DNA of 64,000 bases from Niveibacterium microcysteis (GTDB lineage: Bacteria; Pseudomonadota; Gammaproteobacteria; Burkholderiales; Rhodocyclaceae), in NCBI RefSeq assembly GCF_017161445.1, contig NZ_CP071060.1, positions 2,976,001-3,040,000 of the forward strand. Direction: 5' to 3'. This document shows, piece by piece, positions 54,241 through 63,114 of the stretch (its first letter is position 1; each line of letters begins with the position of its first letter). A model generated the notes under the pieces. That model saw only the letters and a list, made by a program, of their open reading frames with translations, was not told the DNA's origin and did not search any database. Made by a program: the position numbers and the translations under genes.

Positions 54241-54355
54241 GTTTGCTCTCCTCTGTGGGGTTCGCGAAGTGCGATGGAGCGCAGTCTGCAATCAATACAA
54301 AAAGGGATAAAGTAGCCGTACGACAATTATTTATTGCATTAATCGGGACAATTGA
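54241..54355. promoter_or_regulatory. divergent doxX / LysR promoter region
   Basis: AT-rich compared with its surroundings (notably 54295-54345), as expected for LysR-regulated divergent promoters. I see no single convincing T-N11-A site. Confidence 0.35.
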
Positions 54356-55276
54356 ATGGATCGCATCGAAGCAATGACGATCTTCACTAAGGTGGTGGAG
54401 CTAGGCAGTTTCGCCGCTGCAGCGGAACATCTGAAACGCTCCACCTCCGCCGTCTCACGCCAGGTAGCGCAACTCGAAACCTTGCTCGACGCCCGCCTGC
54501 TGCATCGGACCACCCGCCGCCTCTCGCTGACCGAGAACGGCCGCGCCTACTACGAACGTTGCGTGCAACTGCTGGCCGACATCGCCGAGGCCGAAGAACT
54601 CGCCGGCGCGCGCGACCCAAAGCCACGCGGCACCCTGCGCCTCACCGCCCCGATCAGCTTCGGTGTGAGCCACCTGGCGCCCGCCATCGCGGCCTACGTG
54701 GCGCGCTTCCCGGCGGTTCGCGTCGACGTGGCTTTGTCAGACCGGCAGGTCGATCTGATCGAGGAAGGCCTGGATCTCGCGATCCGCGTGGGCGAGGTCG
54801 GTAGCCAGACGCTCGTCGCGCGGCCGATCGGCCAGGCACGCCTGATGATTGCCGCGGCCCCCGCCTACCTCGCGGCCCATGGCGAGCCCCGCCATCCGGA
54901 CGATCTGGCACGGCACGCTTGCCTGACTTACGCCTACGCTTCGGAGGGTTTGAACTGGGTGTTCCGCGGCCCCGAGGGCGAGCGCATCAAGGTGCCGGTG
55001 CGCGGACCGGCTCACGCCAATAGCGGCCCGCTGCTGGCCGAACTGGCCGCACAGGGGCTCGGCCTGACCTCGGCGCCGGACTTCATCCTGCAACCGCTGA
55101 TCGACAGCGGCCGGCTGGTCGAAGTGCTCGGCGCCTGGCGCGCACAGCCGCTGACGATCTACGCGGTGTATCCAACGCGCCGCCATCTGTCGGCGGCAGT
55201 GCGCGGCTTTGTCGGCCACCTGAGTGACTGGCTCGCGAATGCGTGCGCTGGAAAGAAAACAGGCGCCCAGACCTGA
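54356..55276 (+). CDS. LysR-type transcription regulator
   Basis: 306 residues. The N-terminal helix-turn-helix MTIFTKVVELGSFAAAAEHL, KRSTSAVSRQVAQLE, LLHRTTRRLSLTENG belongs to the CrgA-like LysR group. The effector domain follows (about 90-300). It probably controls doxX-gst-ygiD across the shared promoter; the effector may be an electrophile or aromatic compound, given the targets. Confidence 0.9.
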   Translation: MDRIEAMTIFTKVVELGSFAAAAEHLKRSTSAVSRQVAQLETLLDARLLHRTTRRLSLTENGRAYYERCVQLLADIAEAEELAGARDPKPRGTLRLTAPISFGVSHLAPAIAAYVARFPAVRVDVALSDRQVDLIEEGLDLAIRVGEVGSQTLVARPIGQARLMIAAAPAYLAAHGEPRHPDDLARHACLTYAYASEGLNWVFRGPEGERIKVPVRGPAHANSGPLLAELAAQGLGLTSAPDFILQPLIDSGRLVEVLGAWRAQPLTIYAVYPTRRHLSAAVRGFVGHLSDWLANACAGKKTGAQT

Positions 55277-55309
55277 GTCGGGACGCCCGTCGCGCTAAAG
55301 CCGCCGCGT

Positions 55310-55654
55310 TCAGTTACCGCAGCCGCAGCCACCCGCACCGTTGCCACCGCAGCCGCCACCAGCGCTCTGCTGGGCGGCTGCCTCGGCGTAAGCGCCCAAC
55401 TCCACACGGAAGTCGATGACGATGTTGCCCGGCTCGCGCGCCACATAGTCAATCTTGATCTGGTCGCCATAGCGGTGGCGGATCTGATCCAGCAGGGGCA
55501 GCGGATCGTGGTCGTTCTGGAAACGCATCACGTCGCCATCGTTGAGCGACTCAAGCGCGCCAAAGATTGCGGCGTGGCGGAAACGCTTGGAAATGGCACG
55601 CGCATCAAAGCCGAACACGCCGTTCTCTTGCGCAAGGGTGTCGGAACACGACAT
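55310..55654 (-). CDS. DUF2249 domain protein with Gly/Cys tail
   Basis: 114 residues. Residues 1-90 (DARAISKRFRHAAIFGALES, then NDHDPLPLLDQI) match the DUF2249 fold, a small alpha/beta domain related to TusA-like proteins. The last 17 residues are Gly-rich with four cysteines (from GGGCGGNGAGGCGCGN), an unusual metal-binding-looking tail. Role unknown; DUF2249 is associated with nitrogen oxide or respiratory regulation in some genomes. Stand-alone gene. Confidence 0.7.
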   Translation of the reverse strand: MSCSDTLAQENGVFGFDARAISKRFRHAAIFGALESLNDGDVMRFQNDHDPLPLLDQIRHRYGDQIKIDYVAREPGNIVIDFRVELGAYAEAAAQQSAGGGCGGNGAGGCGCGN

Positions 55655-55824
55655 GGATCACCTCTTGGGGTTCGTTGGGGTGCAGCCAGTTTCGCGGCCA
55701 CACGGCTTTGTTTCCTTGAGCCGGAACAAGCGGCCGGACGCACAGTCAGGGATAATGCACACCCAGTTTCCGCGGCAAGCGTCTATACCCAGAAGAGCGC
55801 GCACGCCCAGCAAGGACTACCCCC

Positions 55825-56562
55825 ATGCAAACAAAATCCCCCCCGCGCCTCGCGGCAGAAGCCCTCGCCTTTTTCCTCGACTTCGACGGCACCCTGGTTC
55901 CGTTCGACAAACCCGACGAAACCGTGCCCTTGGTCGACGATGGTCTGCGCTCGTTGCTGACCGAACTGCGCAACCGTGCTGACGGCGCGCTGGCGATGGT
56001 CAGCGGCCGCAGCATCGAAGTCATCGACAGTCTCTTTGAACCGCTGCGCCTGGCCGCTGCGGGCGAGCATGGTGCCGAATGGCGCTTCACGCCCCACGCC
56101 ACGCGCGAGCAACTGGTGCCGCCGCCGGGCCTCGTCACGGCCCACGCCGCTTGCGAGCAATTCGCCAACCTCACGCTCGGCGTGCGTTTCGAGCGCAAGG
56201 CCTTGTCGATGGTGCTGCACTTCCATCGTCACCCTGAGCTGCGCGAGGCCGCGGCGAAGGCGGCTGAATCCGGCTGCCTGCCCGGCAGCGGCGTGCGCGT
56301 CATGCACGCCCGCGGCATGGTCGAAGTCAAGCCGGTGGAAGCGAGCAAGGGCGCGGCGATCAACCGTTTCATGCAGGCCTTCCCCTTCGCCGGGCGCAAA
56401 CCGGTCTTCATCGGCGACGACATCACCGACGAAGATGGCTTCCTCGCCGTCAATGCGCTGGACGGCATCTCGATCAAGGTCGGCCCCGGCAATTCGCATG
56501 CGCGCTATCGCCTGCCCGACGAGGACGCGGTGCGCGACTGGCTGGAACAGTTGCTCGATTGA
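55825..56562 (+). CDS. otsB: trehalose-6-phosphate phosphatase
   Basis: 245 residues, HAD-type. Catalytic Asp19 and Asp21 in [12 protein letters not shown]; the TPP-family [17 protein letters not shown] and [16 protein letters not shown] complete the site. It dephosphorylates trehalose 6-phosphate to trehalose, used as a compatible solute. No otsA nearby. Its stop overlaps the start of the macro-domain gene (TTGA). Confidence 0.93.
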   Translation: MQTKSPPRLAAEALAFFLDFDGTLVPFDKPDETVPLVDDGLRSLLTELRNRADGALAMVSGRSIEVIDSLFEPLRLAAAGEHGAEWRFTPHATREQLVPPPGLVTAHAACEQFANLTLGVRFERKALSMVLHFHRHPELREAAAKAAESGCLPGSGVRVMHARGMVEVKPVEASKGAAINRFMQAFPFAGRKPVFIGDDITDEDGFLAVNALDGISIKVGPGNSHARYRLPDEDAVRDWLEQLLD

Positions 56563-57116
56563 GCGTGGCGCAGGCCGACGCACCGGATTCCCGCCTGCAC
56601 ATCTGGCAGGGGGACATCACCACCCTGGCGTTCGACGCCATCGTCAATGCCGCCAACAGCAGCCTGCTGGGCGGCGGTGGCGTGGACGGCGCGATCCACC
56701 GCGCGGCCGGTCCGCAGCTGCGGCAGTATTGCGCGAACCTGGGCGGATGCCCCACTGGCGAAGCGCGCATCACGCCAGGGTTTCGCTTGCCGGCTCGCCA
56801 CGTACTGCACACCGTTGGCCCCGTGTGGCGCGGCGGGTCGCACGGCGAGCCCGGTCTGCTGGCCGCCTGTTTCCGAGCCTGCTTGGCGCTGGCCAACCAG
56901 CATCAGCTCAACACCATTGCGTTTCCGGCAATCAGTTGCGGCATCTACGGCTACCCGCCCGAACTCGCGGCACCGATCGCGGTCGAGGAATCGCTGACGG
57001 CGCTGGCGTGCCGCGATAAGCTTCAGATCACGCTTGTCGCGTTTGACACCGAAATGGTCGAACACTTCGCCACCGCCCTGTCTGGCCGACGCGGCGCTCA
57101 GGGCCAGAAGCGCTGA
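56559..57116 (+). CDS. macro-domain protein (O-acetyl-ADP-ribose deacetylase-like)
   Basis: 185 residues. [39 protein letters not shown] and [21 protein letters not shown] are the YmdB-like macro-domain signatures. It binds ADP-ribose derivatives and may reverse ADP-ribosylation. The start is TTG at 56559 overlapping otsB; GTG at 56565 is also possible. Translation is probably coupled to otsB. Confidence 0.9.
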   Translation: MSVAQADAPDSRLHIWQGDITTLAFDAIVNAANSSLLGGGGVDGAIHRAAGPQLRQYCANLGGCPTGEARITPGFRLPARHVLHTVGPVWRGGSHGEPGLLAACFRACLALANQHQLNTIAFPAISCGIYGYPPELAAPIAVEESLTALACRDKLQITLVAFDTEMVEHFATALSGRRGAQGQKR

Positions 57117-57257
57117 TTGCGACCGATGCAGCGGCAGGCCAACCCCACAGGCAAGCGCGCCGCCCCAAACGGATCACCGAGAACACCAATCGGCCATGAC
57201 GCCGCCGCGTGCGTGGCTTGCGCATTTTCTGACCGTCTTTAGCAGGTGCTGACCACG

Positions 57258-59363
57258 ATGCCGCAGCTCCCCCGTCTGCTCTTCACCCATACGATCTACA
57301 ACGGGATCGGTTGCGCCGCTGGCGTGCTGTTACTTGCCCTCTGTGGCTACATGGTCGGCGGCTTCGCGCTCGCGGCGGTACTCTCCAGCGGTGCAATGGC
57401 GGTCAGCATCGCCGACGTGCCGGCGCCTGAGGGCCACAAGCTGCGGCAGCTCCTGCCCGCATGGCTGGGCACCGCACTGGTCACGCTCCTCGTCAGTGCG
57501 AGCCACGCGCAGCCGATTTTGCTTGGCTTGGAAATCACCGTCGTCGGCTTCGTCGCCGGTCTGCTCAGCGCATGGGGTCGCCTCCTGCTGCCGATGGGCT
57601 TCAGCCTCGTACTGGCAACCGTGTTCGCCATGGCATTCCCGCTGCCGCCCGGCACTTCACCGTGGGGTCACGCGGGTCTGTTCATGCTCGGCGGGCTCGC
57701 CTATCTGGTCTGGGGCTGGAGCCTGTCGATCGCGCTGGCGGTGCGGACTCGCCAGCAGGTGCTGGCCGACGCGCTCGACGCCTTCTCGCGCTACCTGCGG
57801 CACAAGGCGCGCTACTACGACGCCGCCAGCTCCCTTGATGCGGTGTACCTCGATCTGATCCGCGAACACGCCGCGCTCGCCGAGAAGCTGCAGGCCGCGC
57901 GGGACTTCTGCTTCTACCGTATCCGCCCAGGTCGCCGTGCCGAACTCGCACGGGTGCTCTACGCCTTGCTCGACGCCTACGAACACGCGCTGGCTTCGCA
58001 GACCGACCGCGAGCTGATGCGCGCACGCTATGGCGACAGCGCAGTCATGCGCGAAATGGGCCAACGTGTCGTGGAAGCGGCGGACGACATCGAAGCCGTA
58101 GCAGGGGCGATCGTGCGTGCGCGGCCGGTGCCGGTATTGCCCGATCGCAGCCAAGCCTGCGCCGCAACGCAGGCAGCCGCCTACGCGCTCGCCGAGCCTG
58201 ATCTCACGGTGCCGGAGCACGCCCGCGCCGCCGCGCTCTTGCGCGGCCTCGCCGCAAAGCTGTTTCACTCGCTGCACAGCGCACGCACGCTGATCGAGGC
58301 CGCGCGCCAGCGCAGCGAGGGTTCGCCGCTACCGAGCGAGCGCGAACTGCGCGCTTTCGTATCGGTGCGAAAGATCCGAATCGCGGTGCTGCGCCGACAC
58401 CTCAATACCGATTCACCGGTCCTGCGCTACGCACTGCGCCTGGCGATGGCCATGCTCACTGGCTTCGTACTGGCGCGCAATCTGCCTTATGCGGCGCATG
58501 GACACTGGATCCTGCTCACCACCGCGGTGGTGTTGCGGCCAAGCTTCAGCCAGACACGCCAGCGCCACAACGACCGCGTCATCGGCAACCTCATCGGTTG
58601 CGTGATCGCAGGTCTGCTCTTGCATGTCATCCACAGCCCGCTTGGCATCCTGCCGCTGCTGTTCCTGTCGATCGCGATCGCGCACGCCTTCGTCACCGTG
58701 CAGTACCGCGTCACCTCGATTGCCGCTTGCGTGATGGGTCTGCTGCAGCTTCAGCTGCTGGTGCCGAATTCACCGTTTGTACTGACCGAACGTGTGATCG
58801 ACACGATCATCGGCGCGCTGATCGCGCTCGGTTTCGCCTTCGTGCTGCCGGCCTGGGAGCGCCGCAGCCTGCCGCAGCTGATGAAGCGCGTGCGCGAAAC
58901 GGCGGCGAACTATGCCGACGCGGCGCTCGATCCGCAGCTCGGGCCCTTGGCCTACCGCCTCGCACGAAAGCAGGCCCAGGACGCGCTCGCCGCGCTCAGC
59001 CAGGCCACCGCGCGCATGCTCGACGAACCGGCCAGCCACCAGATAGCGCTGCCGCCGCTGCACGGCACCGTGTCGTCCGCCTATCTGCTCGGCGCGCAAC
59101 TGGCTTCGGTGCGCTTCATGCTCGATCAGCGCACTGCGGATTTCGACCCGCCGCGGCGTGATGCGCTGCTGACGGAGGGCCGCCGCGAGCTGGCGCGTAT
59201 TCTTGCCCAGCCCGCCGCGCACGACGCGCCGCCGCACGATCCGGTGGCGGTTGATTCGAGCCCGGACGACATGCGGGAGCTGGATGTACATATCCTGCTG
59301 CAACGCAGGCTCGCCGCCGCGCGGGAGGATGCGCAGCGGCTGGCTGGCTTCGCTGCCGCCTGA
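57258..59363 (+). CDS. FUSC-family inner membrane protein (YccS/YhfK-like)
   Basis: About 701 residues from ATG 57258 (GTG at 57246 is an alternative). Two sets of membrane helices, about 15-160 and 390-540, with a long cytoplasmic region between, are the YccS layout. GYMVGGFALAAVLSSGAMAV and TAVVLRPSFSQTRQRHNDRV are typical. Members are related to aromatic acid exporters (AaeB); substrate unknown. Its stop abuts the convergent TPR-protein gene. Confidence 0.85.
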   Translation: MPQLPRLLFTHTIYNGIGCAAGVLLLALCGYMVGGFALAAVLSSGAMAVSIADVPAPEGHKLRQLLPAWLGTALVTLLVSASHAQPILLGLEITVVGFVAGLLSAWGRLLLPMGFSLVLATVFAMAFPLPPGTSPWGHAGLFMLGGLAYLVWGWSLSIALAVRTRQQVLADALDAFSRYLRHKARYYDAASSLDAVYLDLIREHAALAEKLQAARDFCFYRIRPGRRAELARVLYALLDAYEHALASQTDRELMRARYGDSAVMREMGQRVVEAADDIEAVAGAIVRARPVPVLPDRSQACAATQAAAYALAEPDLTVPEHARAAALLRGLAAKLFHSLHSARTLIEAARQRSEGSPLPSERELRAFVSVRKIRIAVLRRHLNTDSPVLRYALRLAMAMLTGFVLARNLPYAAHGHWILLTTAVVLRPSFSQTRQRHNDRVIGNLIGCVIAGLLLHVIHSPLGILPLLFLSIAIAHAFVTVQYRVTSIAACVMGLLQLQLLVPNSPFVLTERVIDTIIGALIALGFAFVLPAWERRSLPQLMKRVRETAANYADAALDPQLGPLAYRLARKQAQDALAALSQATARMLDEPASHQIALPPLHGTVSSAYLLGAQLASVRFMLDQRTADFDPPRRDALLTEGRRELARILAQPAAHDAPPHDPVAVDSSPDDMRELDVHILLQRRLAAAREDAQRLAGFAAA

Positions 59364-60146
59364 TCAGTCTTCGAGTTCGGCCTTGGCAGCCTCGACGTCG
59401 AGCCGCTCCATCGCCTCGACCGCTTCGCACGCAGCCGCCTCGGCGTAAAGATCCTCCGCCCGCTTCATCTTGCTCTTGCCAAAGAGCATGACGAGGCCAT
59501 TGGCCATCTCCATGCGGGCAATCGCGGAGAACGGAATCAGCTCAAGCGCGGTCTCGAAATGTTCGACGGCGTTGTCCTTCTTGGCGCCATAGGTCAGGTT
59601 GCCGACCAGCGAACCGACCTTGTCGATGACTTCGGCCTGGAAGGCACCGAGCGCGATATGCGCCTCCGCGTGATCCGGCTCGAGCTCAAGCGTCTTCTCG
59701 AGGCTGGCGCGGATCTTCCCGCCAAGGCCCTTGGCCAGCGCTTCGCCGACCGAGATCAGCTGACTGTAGCGCCCCAGCGCGTAAGCATGGAAGTACCAGA
59801 CGTTGGCGGCATCAGGCATGGCCTTTTGCTGAAGCTCGGCGCGATCGATGATCTGCTGGAAAAGCTCGCTCTTCTCGTCGTCGTCATCAACAAGATAGGT
59901 GGCGTAGATCATCGCAGCCTTGTTGGCGGCAGAGATGCCGGCGCCGCCGGCCTTCAAGCCCAGCTCCACAGCTTGCGCGAAATCACCGGCGTGGTAGGCC
60001 CGCCAGGCTTCCTGTACCTCGGCGGATTCCGGCCAGGGCTCGCGGTCGCCCTGATGCAGGCGGGCCCAGTTCTTCTTCAGGGCATCGCCTGCGTAGCTGT
60101 ACTGTTTTTCGGGATGCGGAAACTTGCGCCAGCCTTGCGTACTCAT
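59364..60146 (-). CDS. TPR-like soluble protein of unknown function
   Basis: 260 residues, almost entirely helical with TPR-type helix pairs (AYALGRYSQLISVGEALAKG; LEPDHAEAHIALGAFQAEVI; AVEHFETALELIPFSAIARM). The N-terminal GWRKFPHPEKQYSYAGDAL is unusual and looks conserved within its own group. No signal peptide. It follows the TetR gene by 12 bases, so the pair should be one transcript. Related in form to eukaryotic RMD/regucalcin-like TPR proteins, without known function. Confidence 0.65.
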   Translation of the reverse strand: MSTQGWRKFPHPEKQYSYAGDALKKNWARLHQGDREPWPESAEVQEAWRAYHAGDFAQAVELGLKAGGAGISAANKAAMIYATYLVDDDDEKSELFQQIIDRAELQQKAMPDAANVWYFHAYALGRYSQLISVGEALAKGLGGKIRASLEKTLELEPDHAEAHIALGAFQAEVIDKVGSLVGNLTYGAKKDNAVEHFETALELIPFSAIARMEMANGLVMLFGKSKMKRAEDLYAEAAACEAVEAMERLDVEAAKAELED

Positions 60147-60159
60147 GGTGGTCTCCTCC

Positions 60160-60807
60160 TCAGTTTTTCAGGTACTCGCGCGACAGGGCCTCGAAATGCT
60201 CGCGCGACAGCCCCCTTAGATACGGCGCCACCAGAGCCATCACCTGGTAGGCGCCGCGTGTAAATCCTTCCCCTTCGATCTTGCCGCGCGGATCACGCGC
60301 GTACTCAAAACTCAGCCAGAAGGTCGAAAGCACGACCATGTTCACGGCAAGCGTCTGGATCTCGGCCTTGGTGGCCTCCATCTCGCCATTGCTGACGAGG
60401 CCCTCGCACAAGGCTGCGGCGGTACGGCCCTTGTGGGCGAGGATCGCGCGCAAGTGGGTTTCGAGCAGTCGGTTGCGCGACAGCAGATCGGCCAGGTCGC
60501 GATAGAGGAATCGGTACTTCCAGATCAGCTCGAACAGCAGGTGCAGGAAGAGCCAGATGTCCTCCACCGTGCTGCGGCCGCCCGCCGGTGCGGCAAGCGT
60601 TGCAGTGATCTCGCGCTCGAACTGGCCGAAGAGTTCCTCGAGCAGTTCATCCTTGCTATGGAAGTGGTAGTAGAGGTTGCCCGGCGAGATATCGAGCTCG
60701 TCAGCGATCGTGGTGGTGCTGACGTTGTGCTCGCCGAAGTCGTTGAAGAGCCGCAGGCTGGCCTCAAGAATCCGCTCGCGAGTGCGCCGTTTCGGCTTGC
60801 GCTCCAT
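60160..60807 (-). CDS. TetR/AcrR-family transcription regulator
   Basis: 215 residues. The N-terminal helix-turn-helix RERILEASLRLFNDFGEHNV and TIADELDISPGNLYYHFHSK is typical TetR; the C-terminal ligand domain is helical. It leads an operon with the TPR-protein gene. In lipid-metabolism neighbourhoods such regulators often sense acyl-CoA; whether it controls the phasin or reductase genes nearby is unknown. Confidence 0.9.
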   Translation of the reverse strand: MERKPKRRTRERILEASLRLFNDFGEHNVSTTTIADELDISPGNLYYHFHSKDELLEELFGQFEREITATLAAPAGGRSTVEDIWLFLHLLFELIWKYRFLYRDLADLLSRNRLLETHLRAILAHKGRTAAALCEGLVSNGEMEATKAEIQTLAVNMVVLSTFWLSFEYARDPRGKIEGEGFTRGAYQVMALVAPYLRGLSREHFEALSREYLKN

Positions 60808-60870
60808 ACCCCTCCTCCCCCAAGTCAGGAACCCAAGCGTATCACCGCGCCATCGGCGCTGCGTTTGCGT

Positions 60871-60903
60871 GACAACAAAAGGCCGCGGTCAAGCCGCGGC
60901 CTT
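60871..60903 (-). terminator. rho-independent terminator after the patatin gene
   Basis: AAGGCCGCGG (60879-60888) and CCGCGGCCTT (60894-60903) form a perfect 10-bp stem with loop TCAAG; on the minus strand the stem is followed by TTGTTGTC, extending the T-run. It begins 19 bases after the patatin stop. Confidence 0.85.
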
Positions 60904-60921
60904 GCGATGTGCGAATGGTGC

Positions 60922-62148
60922 TCAAACCTTCTTCGCCTTGAGCCAGGCATCCAGTTCGTCGAGCGTGTGCCGCAGCGTCACCGTGACACGCGCCAGCCCC
61001 CGCACCGGCTCGAGCGAAGGTAGCTTGTCGTCGAGCAAGCTGCGATGCGGGTCGCGCAATACCTCGGTGCGCAGCCGGATGCCGTGCCGGGCGAGAATCG
61101 GCCGCAGCATGTGGCGCCGCCGCCAAAGGTCGCGCCGCGTCATTTGATATGCGTGTTCGCACAGTGTGTGGCGATCGCGATAGCTGAAGACATTGGTGAA
61201 GAACATCGCGGCGTCATCCGCATGCGGCTCGAACAGCAGCACATCGGCATCCGGATACTGGTGCTGGTAGCGGTCCATGCCGGTACGCATTCGCGAATGG
61301 ATGATGGCGCGGAAGGTCTGCGACAACACCACCGGCAGGCCGCCTTCGACCAGTTTATGGCGCTCCTTGCCACCACGCTTTTCAGCCAGCTGCGCATCGA
61401 ACGGCACCAGCGGGTTGATGCACAACACCAGCTTCGCGCCATGCTTGAGGGCGACCGAGGCATGCAGCGTCTTGATCAGCGCGCCGTCCACGAAATAACG
61501 GCCACGCACCCGCACCGGCGGGAACAGGCCTGGCAGTGCCGAGCTTGCCTGCACCGCACGGGAGATTGGCACGTCTTCCCAACCCTCGGCACCGAAGGGC
61601 ACCGATTCACCCGAATCGAGATCGGTCGCGACAAGGAAAAGCTGGTTCCGCAGCTTGCGAAAGTCATTCGTGCGACCGGGCGCGCGGAACAGTTGTGCGA
61701 GAAAGCGCCCGATGCCGGCGTTGTTGAAAACGCCGGTGGGCAATGCGCGGCCGAGTCGCGCGAAGGATTCGTAGAGACCGCGATCGAACGGGTCGGCAAG
61801 AAACTGCTTGAGCGACTTCCAAAGCAGCGGCGGCACGCTGCTCGCGCGATTCCAGTACTCGCGGAAGGCGGGCTTGAGCAGCAGCTCCGGATCGAAGATC
61901 TCCTCGCTCTTGCCGTTGTCGATCAGCATGTGCGTCAAGCGTGCAGGCGAGATGCCGTTGGCCAGCGCCGCAGCGATGAAGCTGCCAGAGCTGACCCCCA
62001 CGTAGATGTCCGCCGCGTTGAAATCCAGGCCTTCCATCGACTCGGCCAGCGCGGCAATCGCGCCCACCTCGTAGATGCCGCCCAGCGGCCCGCCTCCGGC
62101 CAGGGCGATGCCAATCTTGCTGGTCGTCGCGTTGTTATCGGCGTTCAT
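60922..62148 (-). CDS. patatin-like phospholipase
   Basis: 408 residues. Oxyanion loop IALAGGGPLGGIYEVGA (about 14-30), nucleophile Ser53 in YVGVSSGSFIAA and Asp221 in YFVDGALIKTLHA give the full patatin dyad. No signal peptide, so it acts inside the cell, on phospholipid or storage-lipid acyl groups. The start at 62148 fits the family; upstream open frame lies in the intergenic hairpins. Next to a phasin gene, suggesting a link with storage granules. Confidence 0.9.
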   Translation of the reverse strand: MNADNNATTSKIGIALAGGGPLGGIYEVGAIAALAESMEGLDFNAADIYVGVSSGSFIAAALANGISPARLTHMLIDNGKSEEIFDPELLLKPAFREYWNRASSVPPLLWKSLKQFLADPFDRGLYESFARLGRALPTGVFNNAGIGRFLAQLFRAPGRTNDFRKLRNQLFLVATDLDSGESVPFGAEGWEDVPISRAVQASSALPGLFPPVRVRGRYFVDGALIKTLHASVALKHGAKLVLCINPLVPFDAQLAEKRGGKERHKLVEGGLPVVLSQTFRAIIHSRMRTGMDRYQHQYPDADVLLFEPHADDAAMFFTNVFSYRDRHTLCEHAYQMTRRDLWRRRHMLRPILARHGIRLRTEVLRDPHRSLLDDKLPSLEPVRGLARVTVTLRHTLDELDAWLKAKKV

Positions 62149-62220
62149 GTTGTCCCCTCCGCCTTGTTGCCGCAGCCGATGTGCGCAGGCTTGCTGCGCA
62201 AACACGGCTGCAAGCGTGAC

Positions 62221-62320
62221 GAGGCCGTGGCTCCATCCAGGCAGCCACGGCCTCGGCCGGATCCGGCGACGACACTGCCGTCACCGGACTTCCGGCAGGA
62301 GCCGCGCCAGCTGCGGCTCC
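62221..62320 (-). terminator. hairpins between phasin and patatin genes
   Basis: GAGGCCGTGGCT (62221-62232) and AGCCACGGCCTC (62243-62254) form a 12-bp stem; GGAGCCGC (62298-62305) and GCGGCTCC (62313-62320) an 8-bp stem. Both are downstream of the phasin stop; no long T-run. They may terminate or stabilise the phasin transcript. Confidence 0.5.
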
Positions 62321-62334
62321 GAAACTGACCCGGA

Positions 62335-62778
62335 TTACTCGGCAGCCTTGGCGGCGGCGCGGCGACGTGCCGGTTTTTCTTCGCCAGCGACTTCAACAGC
62401 CTCGGCTTCTTCGGTGAGCTTCTGAACCAGCGCGGTCAGTTCGGCAACCCGCTTGGTCAGCTTGTCGATGTCCTTCTTGGTCGGCACGCCGAGGCTCGAC
62501 AGTGCGCGCGAGACGCGCTCTTCGAACACATTCTCGAGCTTGTCCCAAGCGCCGGCCATCTTGCCCGCTGCGTCGGCGATCTTCGCGTCGGCTTCCTTCT
62601 TGGTGCGAGCCTGGATGACTTCGCCTTCCTTCACGAGTGCTTCAAATACCTTGTTGCCCTCTTCCTGGGCTTTTGCGAAGGCGCCAAGGCCGGCCAACCA
62701 GATCTGGCTGGCGGAATCCTTGATGGTTTGCGCGAGTTGGCTATCAGCACCGGAGAGCGACTTGAGTTTCTTGACCAT
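62335..62778 (-). CDS. phasin (PhaI/PhaF-type polyhydroxyalkanoate granule protein)
   Basis: 147 residues. SQIWLAGLGAFAKAQEEG and NVFEERVSRALSSLGVPTKK are hallmarks of the PhaI/PhaF granule-associated family, followed by a coiled-coil segment (KRVAELTALVQKLTEEAE) and a basic C-terminus KPARRRAAAKAAE that may bind DNA weakly. It coats PHA granules. Start at 62778 with AAGGAG upstream. PHA synthase genes are not in the window. Confidence 0.85.
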   Translation of the reverse strand: MVKKLKSLSGADSQLAQTIKDSASQIWLAGLGAFAKAQEEGNKVFEALVKEGEVIQARTKKEADAKIADAAGKMAGAWDKLENVFEERVSRALSSLGVPTKKDIDKLTKRVAELTALVQKLTEEAEAVEVAGEEKPARRRAAAKAAE

Positions 62779-63114
62779 GGTGAACTCCTTCTGGATCGGT
62801 TTGCCTGTCATGCCGCCCCTTGAGTCCGAAGGCTTGTGTTGAGCGGCCAGTTCTTGTTACGGGTTCCAGTGTAGGGAGTCGCTCTAGAGGGCACACACTA
62901 ATCCCCTAGGGTGGGCAGTCTAAAAACCGAGCAGCCGATCCGCATAAACAGGGTGTCGCCCCCCGAAAGCGCGGATCAGTTGATCCAGATCCGACAACCA
63001 TGTCCAGACAGTGAAGTCTTGCGCTTGCACCTTCACGCGCCTCGGTTAGCATCACGAAATTCCGGCCCTCGGGGGATGGCCGGCAGAAGAATTCTGAAAA
63101 CAGCGGAGGGAAAC
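62779..63114. other. 336-base divergent gap between phasin and reductase genes
   Basis: Promoters for both genes must lie here. A candidate rightward promoter is TTGCAC (63025-63030), 16 bases, TAGCAT (63047-63052). A palindrome CCCTAGGG is at 62904-62911 and a GATC-rich stretch at 62971-62990. No gene or RNA recognised. Confidence 0.35.
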
